Assembly (NCBI GenBank): GCA_021850325.1
Contig: JAJZMF010000037.1
Span: 1 to 44,874 of the forward strand
Source of the DNA: Actinomycetes bacterium
Lineage (GTDB): Bacteria > Actinomycetota > Acidimicrobiia > Acidimicrobiales > Palsa-688
Length of the DNA stretch: 44,874 nucleotides
Reading direction: 5' to 3'
In this document: positions 1-7,248 of the stretch, piece by piece
Numbering within the stretch: the stretch's first letter is position 1
Layout of the letters: each line of letters opens with the position of its first letter
Made by a program: the position numbers and the translations under genes
The notes under the pieces: model-generated
Database searches by the model: none
What the model saw: the letters and a program-made list of their open reading frames with translations, nothing else
Told to the model about the DNA's origin: nothing

Positions 1-289
1 TGTTGGTGGGGGCCGTCTGCAGGGTGACCTTGATGCTCGGGTTGGCCTTCTCGAAGTCGGTGATGAGCACCTTGCGCAGGTCGGGGCCGCTGGTGGAGAT
101 GGGGCTCGCCCACCACACGATGGTGGTGGTGGCGGCGTGGCCCGCACGCGGTGCGGCCGAGGCACTGGGCCCGGCAGCGACGACACCCATGCCGAGCGCC
201 GCTCCAAGGGAGACCAGTGCGCTGAGGCGTGCCTTCGCTGAGGGGGTACGGGGACGCCCGGCTGGCGTCCGAAGACGGGTTGGCTTCAT
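1..289 (-). CDS. Sugar ABC transporter substrate-binding protein, N-terminal part (runs off the left edge)
   Basis: Only the first 96 codons are in the window. They begin at ATG 289 with a GAAAGGA-like ribosome site about 12 bases upstream. The translation opens with a basic stretch (MKPTRLRTPAGRPR), continues with a hydrophobic signal-peptide core ending near SASAAPRAG, and then gives TTTIVWWASPIS followed by DLRKVLITDFEKANPSIKV. This is the usual first strand and helix of family 1 extracellular solute-binding proteins, which bind sugars outside the membrane and deliver them to ABC permeases. The ATG overlaps the stop of the LacI-type gene by four bases (ATGA), so the regulator and binding protein are probably translationally coupled. 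The partner permeases should lie left of the window. The sugar cannot be named from this fragment, though the xyl genes across the divergent promoter suggest a pentose or xylo-oligosaccharide. Confidence 0.85.
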   Translation of the reverse strand, partial: MKPTRLRTPAGRPRTPSAKARLSALVSLGAALGMGVVAAGPSASAAPRAGHAATTTIVWWASPISTSGPDLRKVLITDFEKANPSIKVTLQTAPTN

Positions 290-1434
290 TTGCTTCTGCT
301 TTCCTTTCTCTGTCGTGCCCCGCTGGCCGGACGGGGAGCGGAGTGCGTCCCGACGCCGGGGGGCAGTGTGCTGGGGGAGGGATGTGCCGGTCGCCCTTCG
401 GCCGTCCCGTGCTTGTCGGGCCGGCGTACCGGGGCGGCGGTGGTCTGACGGACCACCAGGTGGGTCTGGGCGCTCAGGCGCACCGCAGGTGCGCCCTCGG
501 GGCCCATGACCGAGCTCACCAGCTGCTCGGCTATCAGCCGGCCCTGGCCCGGGACGTCCTGAGCCACGGTTGTGAGCTCGAAGTAGGAGGCCATCGGGTG
601 GTCGTCGAAGCCCACCACCGAGACGTCCTCGGGTACTCTCAGGCCCACCCGGTCCAGTGCCTTGAGGGCACCGAAGGCCATCTCGTCCGACTCGGCGAAT
701 ATGGCCGTGGGCAGGCTGCGCCGGCTCAGCAGCTTGACGGTGGCCGAGTAGCCCCCTTCGACCGTGAACGGGCCGTGGGCCTCGAGCTCCGGGCGCACCG
801 TGAGGCCGGCCGATACGAGGGCCTCGCGGTAACCACGGCGCCGGTGGAGCGGCACGGTGAAGTGCATCGGTTCGTTGGGGTCGCCCGAGATGAGGGCGAT
901 GTCCGAGTGGCCCAGGTTGACGAGGTGCTGTACCGCGGTGCGGGAGCTGTCGAGGTCGTCGATGCACACACTGGAGAAGCCTTCGACTTCGGCCCCCACC
1001 ATGTACACCGGCACATCGAGCGAGCGTAGAGCCGCTACCTCCGGATCGGTGAGCGCCAGGGTGACCAGCACCACCCCGTCGACCCGCTTGCGCAGCAGGC
1101 CGGAGGAGAAGTACTGCTGGCGCATCTCAGTGTCCCCGACGTGGTAGAGGAGCAGGTCGAGGCCCGCTTCCCGGACCACCTTCTCCACTCCCCCCAGGAG
1201 CTCGGCAAAGAACCACCGGGTGATGTACGGCATCACCACGGCAATGGTGCCTGTGCGGCCGGTGGCCAGCCGGTAGGCGGCGGGGGACACGCTGTAGCCC
1301 AGGTGCTCGGCCGCCTCCTTTATGCGCGAGACGGTGCCCGCCGAGAGGCCGCCGATCCCCCTGAGCGAACGCGAGACGGTGGACGGTGAGACGCCGGCCA
1401 GCTGCGCGACATCTTTGATCGTCGTCTTGGCCAC
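286..1434 (-). CDS. LacI-family transcriptional regulator (xyl-side)
   Basis: This 382-residue protein has the LacI layout. An N-terminal helix-turn-helix (TTIKDVAQLAGVSPSTVSRS, residues 3-22) and hinge helix near residue 55 precede a periplasmic-binding-protein-like sensor domain (residues 60-335) with GVVLVTLA, ALISGDP and VSVVGFDDHP segments. The start is GTG 1434, directly before the HTH and behind a GGAAGGGGG ribosome site. An in-frame reading 62 codons further upstream is rejected because it has no homologous sequence. After the usual end (HLVVRQTT) there is a polar, proline-rich tail of about 50 residues that looks non-conserved. The gene is first in a unit with the binding-protein gene and is transcribed away from xylA. 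It probably represses both directions and itself, because LacI-type palindromes lie in the shared gap. The effector is unknown; xylose or a xylo-oligosaccharide is inferred. Confidence 0.9.
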   Translation of the reverse strand: MAKTTIKDVAQLAGVSPSTVSRSLRGIGGLSAGTVSRIKEAAEHLGYSVSPAAYRLATGRTGTIAVVMPYITRWFFAELLGGVEKVVREAGLDLLLYHVGDTEMRQQYFSSGLLRKRVDGVVLVTLALTDPEVAALRSLDVPVYMVGAEVEGFSSVCIDDLDSSRTAVQHLVNLGHSDIALISGDPNEPMHFTVPLHRRRGYREALVSAGLTVRPELEAHGPFTVEGGYSATVKLLSRRSLPTAIFAESDEMAFGALKALDRVGLRVPEDVSVVGFDDHPMASYFELTTVAQDVPGQGRLIAEQLVSSVMGPEGAPAVRLSAQTHLVVRQTTAAPVRRPDKHGTAEGRPAHPSPSTLPPGVGTHSAPRPASGARQRKESRSK

Positions 1435-1564
1435 CGGCCGTCCCCCTTCCCGTGCTCGCCGCCTGGCTCCCGGGAGCGTGCTCCCGGTTGGCCAGGCTCT
1501 CAGCGTGACCTGCGGTACCGAGTGCCGGGTGGCGCCCCGGGGGGGCCGGACCTGGCAGCGCCAG

Positions 1565-1593
1565 ATGTTAGTGCTGTGACCCCGGTCATGCAA
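1565..1593 (-). promoter_or_regulatory. Predicted promoter of the lacI-type gene / binding-protein operon
   Basis: On the minus strand TTGCAT (1593-1588) and TAACAT (1570-1565) are separated by exactly 17 bases, a near-consensus housekeeping promoter pointing to the regulator gene. The -35 box shares bases with the palindrome at 1589-1602, so a bound repressor would block RNA polymerase. This fits autoregulation. Confidence 0.6.
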
Positions 1594-1602
1594 GCGGTTG
1601 CG
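1589..1602. promoter_or_regulatory. LacI-family operator O1
   Basis: TGCAAGCGGTTGCG matches the LacI-family core AANCGNTT centred on a CpG, with TGC/GCG arms. It overlaps the -35 box of the leftward promoter. The palindrome is seen in the sequence; which regulator binds is inferred. Confidence 0.65.
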
Positions 1603-1657
1603 CGTGAGCGACCGCGCCATGGCCTCCAGGACCGGAGTTCCCTACGGGTTACACCAG

Positions 1658-1671
1658 TGCAACCGGTTGCC
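1658..1671. promoter_or_regulatory. LacI-family operator O2
   Basis: TGCAACCGGTTGCC contains a perfect 12-bp palindrome, GCAACCGGTTGC (1659-1670). Its centre is 69 bp from that of O1 and it has the same arms. The pair could allow cooperative or looped binding by the LacI protein encoded next door. Confidence 0.65.
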
Positions 1672-1759
1672 GAGCTGGGCCCCGCCGAGCGGCCCACCTT
1701 ACTGACGGGCAGCCGTCGGGGGAGCGGCCGGGGCGTGGGGCCTGTCCTCCTCGAGGCTG

Positions 1760-1788
1760 TTGACCAGTCCCGTGCACGGCCGTATAGT
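1760..1788 (+). promoter_or_regulatory. Predicted xylA operon promoter
   Basis: TTGACC (1760-1765), a 17-base spacer and TATAGT (1783-1788) make a strong housekeeping promoter by eye. Transcription would start near 1795, inside the palindrome at 1787-1801, leaving an untranslated leader of about 85 bases before xylA. Confidence 0.7.
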
Positions 1789-1801
1789 TCAATCGATTAA
1801 C
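1787..1801. promoter_or_regulatory. Operator-like palindrome at the xylA transcription start
   Basis: GTTCAATCGATTAAC is an imperfect palindrome centred on the CG at 1794-1795, unusually A+T rich for this DNA. It begins inside the -10 box and spans the expected +1. Its arms differ from the TGCAA sites O1 and O2, so it may serve a different protein. The ROK regulator encoded as third gene of this operon is the obvious candidate, but this is inference. Confidence 0.5.
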
Positions 1802-1880
1802 AAATGCGGCCCGACCGAACGGCAGCCGCCGCGCCCATCCCGGCAGCCCGCTGCGGGCTGCCTGTCACGAAAGGCCCGCG

Positions 1881-3068
1881 ATGATTGTTGCCCCCAAGCG
1901 CGAAGACCACTTCTCGTTCGGCCTGTGGACCGTCGGCTGGCAGGCCAGGGACCCTTTCGGGGACCCCACCCGGCCCTGGCTGGACCCGGTCGAGTCGGTC
2001 CACAGGCTCTCGGAGCTGGGGGCGTGGGGGGTCACCTTCCACGACGACGACCTCATCCCCTTCGGTGCCGACGAGGCCGAGAGGGAGAAGGACATCCTCC
2101 GCTTCAAGGAGGCCCTGGCCGAGACGGGCATGGTCGTCCCCATGATGACGACCAACCTGTTCACCCACCCGGTGTTCAAGGACGGCGCCTTCACCAGCAA
2201 CGACCGCTCGGTGCGCCGCTTCGCGTTGCGCAAGGTGGTCCGCAACCTCGACCTGGCCGCCGAGCTGGGGGCCGCGACGTACGTGTTCTGGGGAGGCCGT
2301 GAGGGTTCGGAGAGCGATGCCGCCAAGGACGTCCGCTCGGCCCTCGAGCGTTACCGGGAGGCCATTGACACGCTGGCCGAGTACGTGACCGACCGTGGCT
2401 ACGGGATCCGTTTCGCCATAGAGCCCAAGCCCAACGAGCCCCGGGGGGACATCCTGCTGCCCACGGTCGGCTCGGCGCTGGCTTTCATCTCGACGCTGGA
2501 GCACTCGGGGATGGTGGGCGTCAACCCCGAGGTCGGCCACGAACAGATGGCCAACATGAACTTCGTCCATTCGATATCCCAGGCCCTCTGGCAGGGCAAG
2601 CTCTTCCACATCGACCTGAACGGGCAGCGGGGCCCCAAGTTCGACCAGGACCTGGTGTTCGGCCACGGGGACCTGCTCAACGCCTTCTTCCTCGTGGACC
2701 TGTTGGAGAACGGCGGCCCCGGTGGGGCGCCCGCCTACGACGGCCCCCGCCACTTCGACTACAAGCCCCTGCGCACCGACGGGGCGGACGGGGTGTGGGA
2801 GTCGGCACGCGCCAACATGGTGACCTACCTCCTGCTCAAGGAGAGGGCGGCTGCGTTCCGGGCCGACCCCGAGGTGCAGGAGGCGCTGGCCGCCAGCAGG
2901 GTGGCGGAGCTCGCCCAGCCCACCCTGGCCCCCGGTGAGGGCTACAAGGGCCTGCTGGCCGACCGGAGCTCCTACGAGGACTTCGACGTCGAGGCGGTGG
3001 CCAGCCAGTCGTACGGCTTTGTGCGCCTGAGCCAGTTGGCGCTCGAGCACGCCGTCGGGGCCCGCTGA
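1881..3068 (+). CDS. xylA: Xylose isomerase
   Basis: Cytoplasmic enzyme converting D-xylose to D-xylulose, and glucose to fructose as a side reaction. The 395-residue chain is of the actinobacterial type. Every active-site residue falls at the same number as in the well-studied Streptomyces enzyme: Trp16, His54 and Asp57 (in VTFHDDD), Phe94, Trp137, Glu181 and Lys183 ([10 protein letters not shown]), Glu217 and His220 (NPEVGHEQM), Asp245, Asp255, Asp257 and Asp287. Both divalent-metal sites and the proton-shuttle pair are therefore intact. The ATG lies six bases after GAAAGG. It is first in an operon with xylulokinase (9-base gap) and the ROK regulator, under the promoter at 1760-1788. Confidence 0.98.
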   Translation: MIVAPKREDHFSFGLWTVGWQARDPFGDPTRPWLDPVESVHRLSELGAWGVTFHDDDLIPFGADEAEREKDILRFKEALAETGMVVPMMTTNLFTHPVFKDGAFTSNDRSVRRFALRKVVRNLDLAAELGAATYVFWGGREGSESDAAKDVRSALERYREAIDTLAEYVTDRGYGIRFAIEPKPNEPRGDILLPTVGSALAFISTLEHSGMVGVNPEVGHEQMANMNFVHSISQALWQGKLFHIDLNGQRGPKFDQDLVFGHGDLLNAFFLVDLLENGGPGGAPAYDGPRHFDYKPLRTDGADGVWESARANMVTYLLLKERAAAFRADPEVQEALAASRVAELAQPTLAPGEGYKGLLADRSSYEDFDVEAVASQSYGFVRLSQLALEHAVGAR

Positions 3069-3077
3069 GGGACGGGG

Positions 3078-4523
3078 ATGGTACTCGTCGCGGGGGTCGA
3101 TTCGTCGACCCAGGCCTGCAAGGTCGTGGTGCGCGACGCCGCCACCGGTGCCCTGGTGCGCCAGGGCCGGGCGGCGCACCCTGAGGGGACCGAGGTCGAC
3201 CCCGCCCACTGGTGGTCGGCGCTCCGTACCGCCCTGGCGGACGCCGGTGGCCTGGAGGACGTGGGGGCTGTGGCCGTCGGGGCGCAGCAGCACGGCATGG
3301 TCTGCCTGGACGAGGCCGGGCAGGTGGTGCGCCCGGCACTGCTCTGGAACGACACCCGGTCGGCGGCTGCCGCGGCCGAGCTGGTGGCCGAGCTCGGTGA
3401 GGGGGAAGTGGGTGCCCGGGCGTGGGCCGAGGCCACGGGCTCGGTCCCGGTCGCCTCGTTCACCGTGACCAAGCTGCGCTGGTTGGCCGAGCACGAGCCC
3501 GGCCCGGCCAAGGCCACCGCCGCGGTGGCACTGCCCCACGACTGGCTCACCTGGGGGCTCCTGGGGCACGGGCCGGGAGCCACCGGGCCCGGTCCGGCAG
3601 GCGCCCTGGACCGCCTGGTCACGGACCGGGGCGACGCCAGCGGCACCGGCTACTGGTCCCCGGCGACAGGGCGGTACCGCATGGACCTCTTCGAGCGGGG
3701 CCTGGGCCACACGGCGGTGGTGCCCAGGGTCCTCGGCCCGGCCGAGGTGGCGGGGACGATGCCCGGCGGGGCGCTCGTCGGCCCGGGCACGGGCGACAAC
3801 GCGGCAGCCGCTCTGGGGGTGGGCGCCGGGCCGGGGGACGTCGTGGTGTCCGTGGGCACGTCGGGGACGGCCTTCGCCGTAGCCGAGCGGCCGACCGCCG
3901 ACCCTACGGGGACCGTGGCGGGCTTTGCCGACGCCACCGGTCACTTCCTCCCCCTGGTGTGCACGCTCAATGCGGCCCGGGTGCTCGACGCTGCGTGCAC
4001 CATCTTGCGGGTCGACCACACCGAGCTGTCCCGGCTGGCCATGCAGGCCCCGCCGGGGGCGGGAGGCATGGTGCTCGTCCCCTACCTCGAAGGCGAGCGG
4101 ACGCCGAACCGGCCCGATGCCACGGGAGCGGTCCACGGGCTGAGGCTCTCCAACGCCACTGCCGCCCACCTGGCCCGGGCGGCCGTGGAGGGGCTGCTGT
4201 GCGGGCTGGCCGACGGTATCGATGCCCTGGTCGAGCTCGGCGTAAGGGTGGAGCGCGTGATCCTGGTGGGCGGCGGCAGCCGTTCGCAGGCCCTTCGGGC
4301 GCTGGCCCCGGCCGTCCTCGGGCACCCGGTGGTGGTCCCGCCCGAGAGCGAGTACGTGGCCGACGGTGCCGCCCGTCAGGCGGCGTGGGTACTGGCCGGT
4401 GGCGACGCGCCGCCCCGATGGGAGGCAGCGAGCGGGCCCACGTACGAGGCCGAGCCCACCCCCGGGGTGCGTGAACGCTACAGCGAGGTCCGTGAGCTCA
4501 CTGCCCGCAGGACCGAAGCCTGA
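3078..4523 (+). CDS. xylB: Xylulokinase (FGGY family)
   Basis: Phosphorylates D-xylulose with ATP to xylulose 5-phosphate, which enters the pentose phosphate pathway. The 481-residue protein shows the FGGY two-domain actin-like fold. Visible features are [10 protein letters not shown] (residues 6-15), [10 protein letters not shown] (66-75, substrate pocket of xylulokinases), LLWNDTRS (88-95), the catalytic aspartate in [10 protein letters not shown] (Asp240), the phosphate loop SVGTSGTAF (258-266) and the C-terminal adenosine motif ILVGGGSRS. The length is typical. It starts nine bases after xylA behind a GGGACGGGG ribosome site. Together with xylA it completes the classical xylose isomerase route. 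Confidence 0.96.
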   Translation: MVLVAGVDSSTQACKVVVRDAATGALVRQGRAAHPEGTEVDPAHWWSALRTALADAGGLEDVGAVAVGAQQHGMVCLDEAGQVVRPALLWNDTRSAAAAAELVAELGEGEVGARAWAEATGSVPVASFTVTKLRWLAEHEPGPAKATAAVALPHDWLTWGLLGHGPGATGPGPAGALDRLVTDRGDASGTGYWSPATGRYRMDLFERGLGHTAVVPRVLGPAEVAGTMPGGALVGPGTGDNAAAALGVGAGPGDVVVSVGTSGTAFAVAERPTADPTGTVAGFADATGHFLPLVCTLNAARVLDAACTILRVDHTELSRLAMQAPPGAGGMVLVPYLEGERTPNRPDATGAVHGLRLSNATAAHLARAAVEGLLCGLADGIDALVELGVRVERVILVGGGSRSQALRALAPAVLGHPVVVPPESEYVADGAARQAAWVLAGGDAPPRWEAASGPTYEAEPTPGVRERYSEVRELTARRTEA

Positions 4524-4539
4524 GGGCGGCGAGGGGCCG

Positions 4540-5895
4540 GTGCCTGCCGGGGCCCGGCCCCGCCCCCCCTCGCTGCGCCTGAGCGGTCCCTACCGCCACG
4601 GCGGTCCCCATGCCGCCGCGCACGGGGCCGCCCCACCCGCCCGTCAGGCCTCACTGAGGCGGCACAACCTGGCCCTGGTGCTGCGGGAGGTGGCTGCCGG
4701 CGGGCCGCTCAGCCGGGCGGAGCTGTCCAGGCGCACCGGGCTGACCAAGGCCAGCGTCTCCACCATGGTCGACTCGCTCACGTCCTGCGGCGTGCTCGAG
4801 GAGCTCTCCTCCGAGGGTTCCCCCCGCCCCGGGCCGGGCCGGCCGGGCTCCCCCGTCGGCTTCGGGCCGACCAGCCCGGTCGCCATCGGGCTCGAGGTGG
4901 CGGTGGGCTACACGTCCGCGTGCGTGGTCGACCTGGCCGGCCGTTGCAGCCGCCAAAGCCTGCTGGTGCTGGACAACCGGGCACTGGGGCCGGCCGCCGG
5001 CATGCAGCGTGCCGCCCGGCTCGTGGCCGAGCTGGCGCGTTCGGTCAGGGACCAGGGCCGTCGTCTGCTCGGGTGCGGGCTGGCCGTGCCCGGTGTGGTC
5101 GGGCCCTCCGGGGAGCTGTGGTGGGTGCCCAACATGGCGACCTGGGCCGGCCTGCACCCGGCCCAGGTGCTGGACGATCTGCTCCAAGAGCACATGGGGG
5201 GCGCGGTCCTCACCGGCCCGGGCGGGCTGGTGGCCGACGCCGGGACGCCGGGGGACGGCCTGAGGGCTCTTGCAGTGGGCAATGAGGCCAACCTGGGCGC
5301 CTTGGCCGAGCTGTGGTACGGAGGGCACCGGCACCTGGAAGACTTCCTGCGTGTCTCGGGTGAGGTGGGCGTGGGGGCGGGCATCGTCTCCGGTGGCCGT
5401 CTGCTCACGGGGGCGCGCGGCGCGGCGGGGGAGCTCGGTCACGTGAACGTGGAGCCCGAGGGCCTGCCCTGTGCCTGTGGTGCCCGGGGGTGCCTCGAGC
5501 AGTACGCCGGTCAGGAGGCGATCGTGAGGCAGGCGGGCGCGCCGGGGTACGGACAGGTCCTGGACATGGCGGCACGGGGCGAACCGTCCGCTCTCTTGGC
5601 CCTCGAGGAGGCGGGGCGGGCGCTGGGCCTCGCCGTGGCGGCGACCCTCAACGTGGTCGACGTCCCTACCGTCGTCCTGGGCGGGATCTACGCCGAGCTG
5701 GCGCCGTACATCCAGGCCGCCCTCGCCCGCCAGCTCGCAGAACGGGTGGTAGGAGGCCGCTTCGGCCCGGTGCGCGTCGTAGCGGCCGGTGTGGGCCGCG
5801 AGGCAGCCATGAGGGGCGCCGGCGGTGTGGTCGCCCACCAGGTGGTTGCCGACCCGGCGGCCCATCTGCCCGAACTGCTGGACCGCTCAGCCTGA
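4540..5895 (+). CDS. ROK-family transcriptional regulator (XylR-type)
   Basis: ROK proteins of this length are sugar-responsive DNA-binding regulators. From GTG 4540 the 451-residue protein has a low-complexity lead of about 35 residues and a winged helix (about residues 40-88, with SRAELSRRTGLTKASVSTMV). A ROK ATPase-like sugar domain follows, with CGLAVPGVV, AVGNEANLGALAE, the glycine-rich EVGVGAGIVSGG, and the ROK zinc site GELGH plus CACGARGCLEQ (Cys-x-Cys-x4-Cys). The sugar-kinase aspartate position reads NEAN, fitting a regulator rather than a kinase. It sits 16 bases after xylB in the same operon, so it probably controls xyl expression. The start is uncertain: GTG 4540 has GAGGGG only three bases upstream, but no later start precedes the helix-turn-helix. 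Confidence 0.88.
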   Translation: MPAGARPRPPSLRLSGPYRHGGPHAAAHGAAPPARQASLRRHNLALVLREVAAGGPLSRAELSRRTGLTKASVSTMVDSLTSCGVLEELSSEGSPRPGPGRPGSPVGFGPTSPVAIGLEVAVGYTSACVVDLAGRCSRQSLLVLDNRALGPAAGMQRAARLVAELARSVRDQGRRLLGCGLAVPGVVGPSGELWWVPNMATWAGLHPAQVLDDLLQEHMGGAVLTGPGGLVADAGTPGDGLRALAVGNEANLGALAELWYGGHRHLEDFLRVSGEVGVGAGIVSGGRLLTGARGAAGELGHVNVEPEGLPCACGARGCLEQYAGQEAIVRQAGAPGYGQVLDMAARGEPSALLALEEAGRALGLAVAATLNVVDVPTVVLGGIYAELAPYIQAALARQLAERVVGGRFGPVRVVAAGVGREAAMRGAGGVVAHQVVADPAAHLPELLDRSA

Positions 5896-6004
5896 GCGGC
5901 CCGTCCGGGGCCGAGGGGGCAGGATGGTGGCACCAGGCCGGTGGCGCCGATGGCGGCGCCGGCAGAGGCCCGGGCGGTCCCCCGCCCCGAAGAGGAGGTC
6001 GGAG

Positions 6005-6922
6005 ATGGTCGAGGTGAGGGCCCTGGACGAGCTGCGTGGCCGATTGGGCCCGGTCGGGGTGTGGTTGGCGGTGCTGCGGCCAGCTTCGGCTCATGACGAG
6101 CGGCTGGCAGCGCGCCGGGTGGAGGAGCTCGGCTACGGCTCGCTGTGGGCCGGGGAGACGATCGGGGGCAAAGAGGCATTCGCCCACCAGTCGGTGCTGC
6201 TGGCCGCCACCGAGCACCTGGTGACCGGTACCGGGATCGCCAACGTGTGGGCCCGTCACCCGGCCACCATGGCCGGTGGTGCCGCATCCCTGGCCGACGC
6301 CTACCCCGGGCGCTTCGTGCTCGGGATCGGGGTGAGCCATGCGCCGATCGTCGGCCGCAGCGGCCAGGAGTACTCCAGGCCCTTGGACAAGATGCGCAGC
6401 TACCTGGACGGTATGGACCAGGCGGCAGAGGGCGCCCCCCGGGCGGAGGTCCCTGCCCCGGTGGTGCTCGCCGCCCTGGGCCCGCGCATGCTCGAGCTGG
6501 CCCGGGACAGAGCCGACGGCGCTCACCCTTACTTCGTCCCGAGCGCGCACACCCCCCTGGCCCGGCAGGCACTGGGCCCGGGGAAGCTGCTCGTGCCCGA
6601 ACAGGCGGTGGTGGTGAGCGCTGACGCCTCGGAGGCCCGTCGCCTGGCCCGCCAGCACATGCACATGTACCTGCAGCTCCCCAACTACGTCAACAACCTG
6701 AGACGCCTGGGCTACGGCGACGACGATCTCGGCGGTGGTGGCAGCGACCGCCTGGTGGACGCTGTGGTGGCCTGGGGGGCGCCCGGGGTTGTTGCCGGCC
6801 GGGTGCGTGAGCACCTGGACGGCGGGGCCGACCACGTCCTGTTGCAGCCGCTGGGGGACCTGGGCGACGCTCTGCGCCAGTTGGAGGAGCTGGCCCCGGT
6901 GGTGCTCTCCGGAGGGGCGTGA
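6005..6922 (+). CDS. LLM-class F420-dependent oxidoreductase, MSMEG_4141-like
   Basis: The 305-residue protein is a luciferase-like-monooxygenase TIM barrel. It opens with GPVGVWLAVL, followed by VEELGYGSLWAGET, the strand TGTGIANVWARHP and FVLGIGVSHAPIV. These are the hallmarks of the actinobacterial subfamily named after MSMEG_4141, predicted to use coenzyme F420. The substrate is unknown. ATG 6005 follows a perfect AGGAGG (5993-5998) with a six-base spacer. It lies 109 bases downstream of the ROK gene and directly abuts the Smr gene, so it could be read through from the xyl promoter or have its own. No sugar-specific feature is visible, and its link to xylose metabolism is only positional. 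Cofactor assignment is by family. Confidence 0.85.
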   Translation: MVEVRALDELRGRLGPVGVWLAVLRPASAHDERLAARRVEELGYGSLWAGETIGGKEAFAHQSVLLAATEHLVTGTGIANVWARHPATMAGGAASLADAYPGRFVLGIGVSHAPIVGRSGQEYSRPLDKMRSYLDGMDQAAEGAPRAEVPAPVVLAALGPRMLELARDRADGAHPYFVPSAHTPLARQALGPGKLLVPEQAVVVSADASEARRLARQHMHMYLQLPNYVNNLRRLGYGDDDLGGGGSDRLVDAVVAWGAPGVVAGRVREHLDGGADHVLLQPLGDLGDALRQLEELAPVVLSGGA

Positions 6923-7183
6923 TTGGCGGCCCGGCTCAAGCTGGACCTGCACGACATCTACAACCGGGGCGAGGAGATCGACCGGGCGCTCCGGAAGGTC
7001 ATGGACGAGGCCGTCCGGGTGAAGGCGTCAACAGTGGAGATCATCCCCGGCAAGGGCTCGGGGCAGCTGAAGAAGAGGGTGCTGCGCTTCCTGGAGCAGA
7101 AGGAGGTGAAGGCGCTCTACCACCGGGTGGAAAAGGACTCGGACAACTGGGGGCGGCTCTGGGTGCACTTCCGCTGGAAGTAG
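6923..7183 (+). CDS. Stand-alone Smr-domain protein
   Basis: This 86-residue protein is little more than one Smr (small MutS-related) domain. It contains KLDLHDIYNRGEEIDRAL (the DLH motif), then VEIIPGKGSGQLKKRVLRFL (the GKGSG loop) and a C-terminal strand. Smr domains in MutS2 and similar proteins have nicking or RNA-cleaving endonuclease activity. Both the DLH and the GKGSG elements are present, so catalysis is plausible. The start is TTG, the three bases right after the TGA of the oxidoreductase, with GGAGGGG (6911-6917) in that gene's end as ribosome site. Translational coupling is therefore expected. What it acts on, and why it follows a sugar operon, are not known. Confidence 0.85.
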   Translation: MAARLKLDLHDIYNRGEEIDRALRKVMDEAVRVKASTVEIIPGKGSGQLKKRVLRFLEQKEVKALYHRVEKDSDNWGRLWVHFRWK

Positions 7184-7184
7184 C

Positions 7185-7248
7185 CCCCGGCGCTCAGGAC
7201 CGGGGGCGCTCAGGGCCGGGGTCGCTCAGGGCCGGGGTCGCTCGGGTT
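7185..7248. repeat. 16-bp tandem repeat, four copies
   Basis: Four consecutive 16-base units of the type CGGGGTCGCTCAGGGC occupy 7185-7200, 7201-7216, 7217-7232 and 7233-7248. The first and last are more diverged. The array begins just after the Smr stop and runs across the stop codon of the convergent LacI-type gene (7226-7228), so it sits exactly where two transcripts meet. Confidence 0.8.

Larger units (their letters stand above)
1435..1880. promoter_or_regulatory. 446-bp divergent control region between lacI-type gene and xylA
   Basis: This gap has no convincing gene. It contains a leftward promoter for the regulator (1565-1593), two TGCAA-NCGN-TTGC palindromes (1589-1602 and 1658-1671), a rightward promoter for xylA (1760-1788) with a further palindrome at its expected start point (1787-1801), and the xylA ribosome site GAAAGG at 1869-1874. 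The individual sites are listed separately. Confidence 0.75.

Noticed and set aside
1434-1620. Longer LacI start at 1620
   Set aside because: The 62 extra codons cover the regulator's own promoter and operator region and precede the HTH without homology.
1797-4325. 842-codon open frame on the minus strand opposite xylA/xylB
   Set aside because: It lies antisense to two certain genes, is His/Gly/Arg-rich and lacks any family motif. It is a product of GC-rich codon use.
5943-5960. GGCGCC-N6-GGCGCC hairpin after the ROK gene
   Set aside because: Six-base arms in GC-rich DNA occur often and there is no T-run, so a terminator is not supported.
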